Shown: positions 1 through 6,961 of the stretch, in pieces
How the letters are laid out: the number at the start of each line of letters is the position of its first letter
How positions within the stretch are numbered: the first letter of the stretch is position 1
Source of the DNA: a bacterium 1XD8-76
GTDB taxonomy: Bacteria; Bacillota; Clostridia; Lachnospirales; Lachnospiraceae
Direction: 5' to 3'
Length of the DNA: 64,000 bases
Assembly (NCBI GenBank): GCA_003611955.1
Contig: RAZE01000004.1
Span: 124,001 to 188,000, forward strand
The notes under the pieces: model-generated
Database searches by the model: none
What the model was told of the DNA's origin: nothing
The model's input: the letters and a program-made list of their open reading frames with translations, nothing else
Program-made: the position numbers and the translations under genes

Positions 1-167
1 AGATAAGCGATAGCCGTCTTTAAAACACCATAACTGAGTATGATAAAAACATTTATCCTCCGCCTGGGGTACCTGCTCTCCAAAAACAGGCCGAGAAAAT
101 ACTGCAGACAATATCCCTGCAAAAAGTAACCGATGATCTCACACAAAACGGTTATCTGCTCAGCCAT
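1..167 (-). CDS. GHKL-type sensor histidine kinase, N-terminal fragment (partial)
   Basis: An ATG on the minus strand at 167 opens a frame that stays open to the window edge (55 codons). The readable part is hydrophobic (for example GYFLQGYCLQYFLGLFLES, then INVFIILSYGVL), as expected for the membrane sensor region of an AgrC/GHKL-type kinase. Its start overlaps the last 8 bases of the LytTR regulator gene upstream, the usual tight coupling of such pairs. The kinase core lies outside the window, so the family is inferred from context. It could instead be another membrane protein of the same operon. Confidence 0.6.
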   Translation of the reverse strand, partial: MAEQITVLCEIIGYFLQGYCLQYFLGLFLESRYPRRRINVFIILSYGVLKTAIAY

Positions 168-870
168 GTATGATTCCACCACCTCTCAGATAGTGCATGT
201 ATTCTCTCACAAATTCCTGATATTTCTCCTTTGCCATATAGACTCTCTCCCCGTTTGTCAACAGGATGCTGTCGTGGTAGTATTCCGAAACATACGCCAT
301 ATTGACGAGATACCCTCTGTGTGAGCGATAAAACCCCTCCCCCAACTCCACCTGCAGGCTGTTCAGGGATGCATACATGGAGACTGTCTCCCTGGCGGTA
401 TGGATCTCCGCTTTCTTTCCTCTGCTCTCTACATAGAAAATGCTGCCTTTTGGCAGAGGAAACGTGCGGTTCCTGGTCCTGACCAACAACAGCCCAGTCT
501 CTTTCCCCTTCCGCTTCTCCGCCTCCCGCCAGGCGCGCACAAACACTTCCTCAAACTTTTCTGCGTCTATGGGTTTTAGCAGATAATGAAAAGCCGCCAC
601 GTCGAACGCCTGAAAGACGTAGTCCTTTATTCCCGTGACAAAAATCACTATCGTATTCTCCGATTTCTGCTGCAGTTCCTCTGCTATATCAATGCCATTC
701 CTTCCCTCCAGCTGTATATCCAAAAATACGATATTGTACAGTTTATCCGCAAAAAGCAGATCCTCCCCTCTTGCATATTCGTCTGCATGACAACAGGGTT
801 TTATTTTTTTTATCCGTTTTTTTATCTCATCACAGATGATCTTTTCATCATCTACTATCGCTATCTCCAT
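160..870 (-). CDS. LytTR-family response regulator
   Basis: A 236-residue response regulator of the AgrA/LytR class. The N-terminal receiver domain (about 1-120) starts MEIAIVDDEK, has the phospho-acceptor Asp in VFLDIQLEG and the conserved Lys in LLKPID. The C-terminal LytTR DNA-binding domain (about 130-230) has the typical RSHRGYLVNMAYV segment. ATG 870 is preferred over the upstream ATG at 900 because a GAGGGA Shine-Dalgarno precedes it and homologues begin exactly at this point. The gene is translationally coupled to the putative sensor kinase that follows. It probably controls genes for peptide signalling, surface or bacteriocin functions, but the target is not visible here. Confidence 0.9.
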   Translation of the reverse strand: MEIAIVDDEKIICDEIKKRIKKIKPCCHADEYARGEDLLFADKLYNIVFLDIQLEGRNGIDIAEELQQKSENTIVIFVTGIKDYVFQAFDVAAFHYLLKPIDAEKFEEVFVRAWREAEKRKGKETGLLLVRTRNRTFPLPKGSIFYVESRGKKAEIHTARETVSMYASLNSLQVELGEGFYRSHRGYLVNMAYVSEYYHDSILLTNGERVYMAKEKYQEFVREYMHYLRGGGIIHG

Positions 871-1021
871 CAAAATGTTTCCCTCGATATCGTCGGCCAT
901 CTACTATTTAAAATTACCCCTATCTATTTTATCGGCATATTTTTTGTTTTCTTATATAAAATGGAATGAAACCGCCCTGAACGGGAACGAAATAAAAGAT
1001 CAATACAAAGGAGAAATGATT

Positions 1022-1276
1022 ATGTATAATTACAATGCCTTATGGCGCACACTGAAAAAGCGCGGAATTACTACTTACAGCCTGATTAACCACTACAATA
1101 TCAGCAGTCACACGATGAGTAATATCCGACATAACGAAAATATTACCATGGAAACATTGCACAAATTGTGCCAGATCCTGCATTGTCAGGCAAGCGATGT
1201 GATCGAAATTACCTTCAGTGAAGAAGAAGCCGCCTATTACCAGAAGATAAAGGACGAACATTTTCGACATCAGTAA
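1022..1276 (+). CDS. Small XRE/Cro-C1-type transcriptional regulator
   Basis: An 84-residue protein that is almost entirely one helix-turn-helix domain. The recognition region (TYSLINHYNISSHTMSNIRH) is followed by ITMETLHKLCQILHC, the classic Cro/C1-type pattern of short YozG-like regulators. ATG 1022 lies 8 bases after an AAAGGAG Shine-Dalgarno. A second in-frame ATG at 1016 is too close to that site. It is divergent from the LytTR regulator gene and shares its upstream region of about 150 bases. A terminator follows at once, so it is monocistronic. Target genes are unknown. Confidence 0.85.
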   Translation: MYNYNALWRTLKKRGITTYSLINHYNISSHTMSNIRHNENITMETLHKLCQILHCQASDVIEITFSEEEAAYYQKIKDEHFRHQ

Positions 1277-1300
1277 AAAATCCTATTCTGAATAGACAAT

Positions 1301-1342
1301 GACATCTTCTCTGGAGCAGGCAGGTTTGGAAGATGTCTTTTT
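1301..1342 (+). terminator. Rho-independent terminator after the XRE regulator
   Basis: A 9-bp perfect stem (GACATCTTC at 1301-1309 and GAAGATGTC at 1329-1337) is followed directly by TTTTTC. It lies 25 bases after the XRE stop codon. The loop is rather long (19 bases). Confidence 0.75.
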
Positions 1343-1568
1343 CTGATGCAGAGAAATAAACAGGAGAAACAGTATAATTTTATGATTTTATATTGACAAG
1401 CCTGCAGATCTGTTGTAAGCTGTCTATTACCTAATCTTTATAAAGATCTATCTCACATGTTATAAGTTCTGCTAAATAAAAAGCAGTCTATATCACTCCC
1501 CAAAATTGGAATCAACCGATACTGTATTTTTTCTGTGATGTATGGATGACGTAATAGGAGAAAATCAT

Positions 1569-1985
1569 ATGACAACTAATCAAAAAATAGATCAGATTCT
1601 TGAAAAAGTAAATTTGCTGGATGCAAAAGTGGATTCTCTGGATGCAAAGGTAAACTCTCTGGATACAAAAGTGGATTCTCTGGACGCAAAGGTAGACTCT
1701 CTGGATACAAAAGTGGATTCTCTGGACGCAAAAGTAGACTCTCTGGATAAAAGAACTGCCGCTCTCGAATCCGATATGAAAGAAGTCAAACAACAGATGA
1801 AATCTGCAAATTTGATTATCGAAAACGAGCTTCGCGTCAACATCAAACGTGTCGCAGAAGGGCATCTTGATCTGTCCAGAAAGCTTGATGAGTACATAGA
1901 ACTCTCCCACAAAATAAAAGATAAACAGGAACTGCAGGATATTTATATTAATATGCACACAAGCAAACTGGCATCTTTGTCTTAA
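1569..1985 (+). CDS. Coiled-coil protein with tandem heptad repeats
   Basis: A 138-residue protein. Residues of about 17-60 are a run of seven-residue units of type LDAKVDS or LDTKVDS, ideal for a parallel coiled coil. The rest (residues 60-138) is also helical and charged, including LESDMKEVKQQMK and KLDEYIELSHKIKDK. There is no signal peptide, membrane segment or catalytic motif. ATG 1569 has an AGGAG site 8 bases upstream; an in-frame ATG at 1542 lacks one. A related but not identical protein is encoded at 34014-34544. The function is unknown; a scaffold or oligomerisation role is a guess. A weak promoter candidate (TTGACA at 1393) lies in the 290-base gap upstream. Confidence 0.8.
   Translation: MTTNQKIDQILEKVNLLDAKVDSLDAKVNSLDTKVDSLDAKVDSLDTKVDSLDAKVDSLDKRTAALESDMKEVKQQMKSANLIIENELRVNIKRVAEGHLDLSRKLDEYIELSHKIKDKQELQDIYINMHTSKLASLS
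1620..1745 (+). repeat. Six tandem 21-bp repeats coding for heptads
   Basis: Six consecutive 21-base units lie inside the coiled-coil gene (unit starts 1620, 1641, 1662, 1683, 1704, 1725), each coding for one heptad (D-A/T-K-V-D/N-S-L). Units 3 and 5 are identical. Units alternate in sequence, giving a 42-bp higher-order period. The length keeps the reading frame, so gain or loss of units would only change coiled-coil length. Confidence 0.9.
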
Positions 1986-2043
1986 ATACCATGCCTGTCA
2001 ATATCGCGAAGGCGATATGGCGAGTAGAAAGCTTTGTTTGCAA

Positions 2044-3300
2044 TCACATCCCACTCGCCCGATAGCGCGCCAGCACCCGATTCACCTCAGCCCTTTCCCC
2101 CTTGCTTCCCGGAACCCATGTCAGATCTGTCCGGAAGGGAACAGAATAAGGTCCGTCAGGATTAGTCTTTAATTTTTCAAAAATATTTCTTCGATATGCC
2201 GCGCTTAGCGCCGCATCCTTGCTTCCGATCCTGTTAAGCCACGCCTCATAGCCATGCAGATAGCTTTCCGCCATCGCATCCCAGGATGAAAACTGCTGTT
2301 GGATCACTTTCCCTGTGGCGGAGAATTCCCGGTCAAGTTCCTCCCTGTCTATCATTTTCACCAGATACATCATGCCAAGAAGCTGCGTCGCACGGCACAG
2401 ATCCCAGCCAGCGTACTCCGTGTCAAAACGACCCGCATGCTTTTCCACCAGTTCGTGTACAGTCCGGATTCCTTCCTGCCTGTTTCTGATATCCCACTGT
2501 TCTCCCAGCGCCACCTTTTTGAAATTGGCTACCGCTCTTCGATTTCCGTGGACACCGGTGACCAGAGGCCATCCCTCCAGCATGGGAAAAGAATGGGACC
2601 AGATCGCAAAAGTAGAAGCGCACCAGCACTCCAGATCATTGCGCGGCAGGAGCGGATCTCTCTTCCAGAAAAAGGCGGGAGCGAAACGCCACCGTCTCAC
2701 ACCGATCACCCTGTAGAGCACCATAACGATGACAAAGAGCCATGCGGAAGCCGCTCTGCCCAGTACCATACCGTAATCTGCCTCTGTCAGCACCGGCACA
2801 TAATCCCCGTACATATCTACGTAGTGGTCCATAACATACTTATTCGCTTCATATATCCTGGCTTCTTCCGGCGCCTCCCACTCTCTCCATTGTCCCACCG
2901 GCAAACGATAGACACCGACCTCATCCGTCTCCAGAAGAGCCTTTTTGTTGATATGCGCAAAGACCTTCTCTCCGCTGGGCAATTCGATCCGGTGATAGAT
3001 ATCTTCCCCGACACGGAACGTGTCGTATTTGAGTACTGTTCCGCTGGTGATAAATGTAAAGGTGCCGAGGCTTTCCATTTCTTCTATGGACTCCGCCACC
3101 GGGATATTCGCCCCCGCTTCACTTCCCGCCGCGTCTTTCTCCAGTGTGGCATCTTTCTGATAGCCCTTATAGAGAAGAGGTCCCAGACAGAATTCCGCAA
3201 GCAGTGCCAACACTATGATCACCGGTACCAGCAGAAACATCTGGTATATATTGTCCTTAAATCCGTAAATATTTTTATTGGAAACTTTGTATCTGGCCAT
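2044..3300 (-). CDS. DUF1266 domain membrane protein
   Basis: A 418-residue protein. A hydrophobic segment at about 20-43 (FLLVPVIIVLALLAEFCLG) and another at about 180-200 (AWLFVIVMVLYRVIGV) flank an extracytoplasmic-looking region. The C-terminal half matches the DUF1266 pattern, with WDLCRATQLLGMMYL, then SSWDAMAESYLHGYEAWL and NPDGPYSVPFRTDLTW. DUF1266 proteins have no assigned biochemical role. The start at 3300 is chosen because AAGGAG lies 8 bases before it, whereas the ATG at 3318 has no such site. The gene is divergent from the AP2/HNH-like gene at 3441. Confidence 0.75.
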   Translation of the reverse strand: MARYKVSNKNIYGFKDNIYQMFLLVPVIIVLALLAEFCLGPLLYKGYQKDATLEKDAAGSEAGANIPVAESIEEMESLGTFTFITSGTVLKYDTFRVGEDIYHRIELPSGEKVFAHINKKALLETDEVGVYRLPVGQWREWEAPEEARIYEANKYVMDHYVDMYGDYVPVLTEADYGMVLGRAASAWLFVIVMVLYRVIGVRRWRFAPAFFWKRDPLLPRNDLECWCASTFAIWSHSFPMLEGWPLVTGVHGNRRAVANFKKVALGEQWDIRNRQEGIRTVHELVEKHAGRFDTEYAGWDLCRATQLLGMMYLVKMIDREELDREFSATGKVIQQQFSSWDAMAESYLHGYEAWLNRIGSKDAALSAAYRRNIFEKLKTNPDGPYSVPFRTDLTWVPGSKGERAEVNRVLARYRASGM

Positions 3301-3440
3301 GTTCTTTGCTCCTTCCATTTTTCATTATACCCCCCCGTCCCACAAATGCAAGCCCCCAAAATATAAATGGAATTATCGCCGGGGATATGGTATAATAATT
3401 TGAAAAATTGGTACAGACTATCTTTTGGATATGGAATATT

Positions 3441-4229
3441 ATGAGCCTTCCCGGTGTATACGAAACAAGTTTAAAAGATGGCACGCCTTCCTACCGTGCC
3501 TCTATTACCTGGCAGAAAAAGCATATCAGCCTCGGCAGCTTCCCGGAAGAGAAAGCAGCCCACGCCGCCTATCTTCTGGCGTTTTCTGTTCTCTCGGAAA
3601 AGTCCCGAAAAATTCTTGACTACCGAAATACTTTGCCGCTCTCCTTTGAAAAATGGGTGGTTTTAATCAATCTGCGGGACAACGGACTCTACTTTGCCAC
3701 GCCGATCTATCTGATGAAAAGCTATTTTTTATACTATCTGGAGCCGGAGCTCGAGTTGAAATTTGATATGGAAGATCTGTTTTACTACGCTTCCCACAAG
3801 ATCATGCGCCGGGGAAACCACCTCTTTGTGGCGGACTACGGCATGCAGGTGACGCTTTTCTCCAGGTATGGCATCAAAAATTACGCCGTTCCCGGGAAGG
3901 ATTACCGGTTTATTAACGGCGATCCTTACGATTTTCGATATGAAAATATAGAGATATTGAACACGTACCATGGCGTCTTTCTGACACGGAGAAACGATAA
4001 AGCGATATATCGTGCAAGGATCCATGTCAGGAGCTATTACCTGATCGGTTATTACGACAGCGCCGTGGAGGCCGCTGTCGCTTACAATAAGGCGGTGGAT
4101 ATCATAAAAGAACGTTACCCTGAAAAGAATTATGAACTGAATTATATTGCGGAGTTAAAGGCCTCCGAGTATGCGGCCCTGTATAAGCGGGTGAAGATAT
4201 CCGATAAGATATACCATCTTCCTGTATGA
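3441..4229 (+). CDS. AP2/HNH-like DNA-binding protein, orphan
   Basis: A 262-residue protein. The N-terminal segment (about 5-50, GVYETSLKDGTPSYRASITW with GSFPEEKAAHAAYLLA) and the C-terminal segment (about 190-230, YRARIHVRSYYLIGYYDSA with EAAVAYNKAVD) both resemble the AP2/ERF beta-sheet DNA-binding fold. Between them lies FINGDPYDFRYENIEIL, like the N-x-x-D-x-R-x-x-N-I stretch of HNH homing endonucleases. A full HNH catalytic His pair is not evident, so nuclease activity is doubtful. It stands alone, with no intron or phage context. The start at 3441 is the ATG giving a compact AP2-like N-terminus; an ATG at 3408 is the alternative. Confidence 0.6.
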   Translation: MSLPGVYETSLKDGTPSYRASITWQKKHISLGSFPEEKAAHAAYLLAFSVLSEKSRKILDYRNTLPLSFEKWVVLINLRDNGLYFATPIYLMKSYFLYYLEPELELKFDMEDLFYYASHKIMRRGNHLFVADYGMQVTLFSRYGIKNYAVPGKDYRFINGDPYDFRYENIEILNTYHGVFLTRRNDKAIYRARIHVRSYYLIGYYDSAVEAAVAYNKAVDIIKERYPEKNYELNYIAELKASEYAALYKRVKISDKIYHLPV

Positions 4230-4256
4230 TCCGAAACAGACAGACTGTGAGCCGGA

Positions 4257-5327
4257 TCACCCTTCCAGTTTATGGAAAATAATACAGTTCGGATAGTTCA
4301 CCGAAATCTCCTTTGTATTCATGACAATCAATCCATTTTTCAGATCTGTGGCAAAGAATGTCATGGTATTTGACTCATGATTCAGAGACACGAGATGCTT
4401 ATTGTCCGGGAACAGCACCGCATCTTTGGGATAATCTCCGCTGATCGGCAAGCAGAACAATTTTTCCAAAAGCCCTGTCTTTTTATCCACTTTATATACC
4501 GTTGCGGTATTATCTCCCGCGTTTGATGTTACCATATAGCGAAAATCTTCCGAGATATTCAACGCGCTCGCCGCCGAATTGGATGCATGGTAGTCATTTA
4601 CGGTGGAAATGGTCTGAATTCTCTCAAACTCCGGTATGTTCTTCTCCTCTTTATAAGTATACACATCAATATAATTTTTTAATTCATGGACGAGATACAT
4701 GAATTTTCCATCCTGCGAAAACTTCATATGTCTCGGCGCGGAATCCTGATCGCTCCGGAGAATATCCATCAGTTTCAGTCTGCCGGTCGTATGGTCCAGC
4801 CTGTATACGTTCACATGATCCATCCCCAGATCTGCCGCGCAGAGGAATTTATTGTCGCGAGTCATCTTCACACAGCTGACATGCGGCCTGGATGTGCGCT
4901 CCGCCATACTTCCCATACCCTTGCAGAAAATCTCGTCGGTGATATTTCCGATGCTCCCGTCGTCATTCAGCCGCAGTGCCGTGATCTTCCCGTCGTGATA
5001 GCCCGCGGTAAACAGAAACTTATCCTCATAGTCCGTAGACAGATAACAGCCGCGCATGCCGTTGATGGAACCCTGATTGATCCTGGATAACGTCCCGTCC
5101 TTCTCGATGAGGTAAGACTCTACGCCCATATCTGTGATCGAATACAGATATTTTTTATTGTGGGAGATCGTCACATAGGAAGAGTTGGTGATCTCCACCT
5201 GATCCTTCGGCGTAAACCGTCCGTTCTTCAGATCCACATCGTAAATCTTGATACCATAGCTCTTTTTGTCGTTCGTCAACGTTCCCATCGTATAGGTTGA
5301 CACATAAGCCACATATTTGTCCTGCAT
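4257..5327 (-). CDS. Lactonase-family beta-propeller protein (Pgl/YbhE-like)
   Basis: A 356-residue protein built from repeated propeller blades typical of the YbhE-type 6-phosphogluconolactonase family (PF10282). Visible blade motifs include SSYVTISHNKKYLYSITD, RPHVSCVKMTRDNKFLCAAD, PRHMKFSQDGKFMYLVHEL and DAVLFPDNKHLVSLNHESNT. The family includes genuine 6-phosphogluconolactonases and proteins of unknown substrate, so the pentose phosphate role is only possible. No signal peptide is seen, so it is probably cytoplasmic. The start codon follows AAGGAGG, and the gene begins 13 bases after trpS, so the two are cotranscribed. Confidence 0.8.
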   Translation of the reverse strand: MQDKYVAYVSTYTMGTLTNDKKSYGIKIYDVDLKNGRFTPKDQVEITNSSYVTISHNKKYLYSITDMGVESYLIEKDGTLSRINQGSINGMRGCYLSTDYEDKFLFTAGYHDGKITALRLNDDGSIGNITDEIFCKGMGSMAERTSRPHVSCVKMTRDNKFLCAADLGMDHVNVYRLDHTTGRLKLMDILRSDQDSAPRHMKFSQDGKFMYLVHELKNYIDVYTYKEEKNIPEFERIQTISTVNDYHASNSAASALNISEDFRYMVTSNAGDNTATVYKVDKKTGLLEKLFCLPISGDYPKDAVLFPDNKHLVSLNHESNTMTFFATDLKNGLIVMNTKEISVNYPNCIIFHKLEG

Positions 5328-5340
5328 CGCGCTCTCCTCC

Positions 5341-6345
5341 TTATCTGATCCTCTCCGGGAATCCTATTTTTTTCTGCACTTTCCGCAGCGTTTTCACGGC
5401 ATAATAGTTTGCCTTTTCCGCATTGTTCTTGATCACGGAATCAATGTAATCCTTATTTTTGCAAAGATCCGCATACCGTTCCTGCAGCGGTCTCAGCACG
5501 TTGACGACAGCTTCGCCCACCGCCGCCTTGAAATCACCGTAGCCTTTTCCGTCAAACTCTCTCTCTATCTCCTCCGGCGTCTTCCCGGTGCAGGCACTGT
5601 AGATATTGATCAGGTTATAGATGCCAGCCTGTTCGGGATTGTAGCGCACCTGCGCCTGGAGATCCGTCACCGCCCGTTTGAACTTCCGCATCACCGTGTC
5701 GGGATCATCCATCAGATAGATGCTGGCATTGGGGTTCTCATCGGATTTCGACATCTTTTTCTCCGGCGCCTGAAGGCTCTTGATGCTGGCACCGGTCTTG
5801 CCGATGTAGGGTTCCGGTATCGCAAACACATCCCCGTAGATCGCGTTGAACCTCTGAGCGATATCTCTTGTGATCTCTAAATGCTGCAGCTGGTCCTTCC
5901 CTACCGGCACCACATCTGTCTGATACAGCAGGATGTCAGCCGCCATCAGCACGGGATAGGTGAACAGTCCGGCATTGATATTGTCGGTATGCTTCGCCGC
6001 CTTGTCCTTGAACTGCGTCATCCGATTCAGTTCGCCCATATAAGTATAACAGTTTAAGATCCAGGACAGTTCGCTGTGCCCGGATACATGGGACTGGTAG
6101 TATATACAGTTTTTCTCCGGATCGAGCCCGGCCGCGATATAGAGCGTTAAAAGACTTCGCGCTCTCTTTCTCAGCTCCGCGGGATCCTGTCTGACTGTGA
6201 TGGAGTGCAGATCCACCACCGAATAAAAGCACTTGTACTCATCGCACAGCGTCACCCAGTTTTTCAGCGCCCCCAGATAATTGCCGAGTGTCAGATTTCC
6301 CGTCGCCTGCATACCGCTGAACAGTATCTTCTTTCCGTCTATCAA
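5341..6345 (-). CDS. trpS: Tryptophanyl-tRNA synthetase
   Basis: A class Ic aminoacyl-tRNA synthetase of 334 residues, which charges tRNA-Trp in the cytoplasm; this is the usual bacterial TrpS length. The HIGH-like signature is TGNLTLGNYLGALKNW and the KMSKS loop is KKMSKSDENPN. The start is a TTG codon at 6345 preceded by a good AAGGAAGG site, because no ATG exists there and TTG ATA GAC encodes the conserved N-terminus. The first 107 bases overlap the 3' end of the DUF5662 gene in another frame. No T-box leader is present. It is followed by the lactonase gene after 13 bases. Confidence 0.96.
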   Translation of the reverse strand: MIDGKKILFSGMQATGNLTLGNYLGALKNWVTLCDEYKCFYSVVDLHSITVRQDPAELRKRARSLLTLYIAAGLDPEKNCIYYQSHVSGHSELSWILNCYTYMGELNRMTQFKDKAAKHTDNINAGLFTYPVLMAADILLYQTDVVPVGKDQLQHLEITRDIAQRFNAIYGDVFAIPEPYIGKTGASIKSLQAPEKKMSKSDENPNASIYLMDDPDTVMRKFKRAVTDLQAQVRYNPEQAGIYNLINIYSACTGKTPEEIEREFDGKGYGDFKAAVGEAVVNVLRPLQERYADLCKNKDYIDSVIKNNAEKANYYAVKTLRKVQKKIGFPERIR

Positions 6346-6910
6346 TTTTTTTGCCTTCCTTTCCTGTCAAATTCTTCCGCTTTTTTAAAAATCTGTATCT
6401 GATATACAGAAATGTTTTCCGCTCTCCTTTTTCCGCCAACATCCGCAAAAGCCGCTCCAGATTCCTTCTCGTGTAGGGGTGAAGCGGCGCAGGATCTTTC
6501 CCCTGCAGATAATATTCCAGAGGACTCTTATCCGTGTAAGTCTCCCCCTGATAAGTCTTACAGGCAGCGATCCTGTCCATGATCATCTCCGCGATATATT
6601 TATCCGGCATCGGACAGGGAAGCATGCCCCCGGGCCCCGCTTTCAGAGAATAATCGATCCAGTATTCGTAGTGATGCTTGTTTCTGCCCTTGTGGTGCAG
6701 CCAGGCGGAAGAATAGCCGATATCCTCCCGCTCTGCGTTGTTGGGGCTTCTTGTTCCCTGATAATATTTTGCACCCACCCAGAATTCGGAAGGACTGTAT
6801 TTGGACAAATCGTGTACCAGCCCCTGCCGGTACAGTCCCACCTGAAAACACCCTTTTCTGACAAGATGCCTGTGATGTGTTATTGTTTTAAAATGTTTCC
6901 AGACATGCAT
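6239..6910 (-). CDS. DUF5662 family protein
   Basis: A 223-residue protein whose first 160 residues match the DUF5662 family of Firmicutes, with the highly conserved HDLSKYSPSEFWVGAKYYQG followed by SPNNAEREDIGYSSAWLHHK and NKHHYEYWIDYS. The many conserved His, Asp and Glu residues suggest a metal-binding hydrolase of HD-like type, but no activity is established. The last 45 or so residues are Lys/Arg-rich low-similarity sequence overlapping the start of trpS by 107 bases; they may be a non-conserved tail. The gene lies 52 bases downstream of the GlgX-like gene and probably belongs to the same transcript. Confidence 0.75.
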   Translation of the reverse strand: MHVWKHFKTITHHRHLVRKGCFQVGLYRQGLVHDLSKYSPSEFWVGAKYYQGTRSPNNAEREDIGYSSAWLHHKGRNKHHYEYWIDYSLKAGPGGMLPCPMPDKYIAEMIMDRIAACKTYQGETYTDKSPLEYYLQGKDPAPLHPYTRRNLERLLRMLAEKGERKTFLYIRYRFLKKRKNLTGKEGKKIDRRKEDTVQRYAGDGKSDTRQLSGGAEKLGDAVR

Positions 6911-6961
6911 TGCTGCGCCTATTCCTCATTTCTACCCGGGAATCCATCCCGAGTATATTAT

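Noticed and set aside
1512-1958. Minus-strand frame with repeated Cys/Ile segments opposite the heptad-repeat gene
   Set aside because: The apparent peptide repeats are the antisense reading of the 21-bp units; the plus strand has the ribosome site and coiled-coil logic.
1986-2060. Inverted repeat GGCGAGT/ACTCGCC as terminator
   Set aside because: One arm lies inside the coding end of the DUF1266 gene, the loop is long and no T-run follows.
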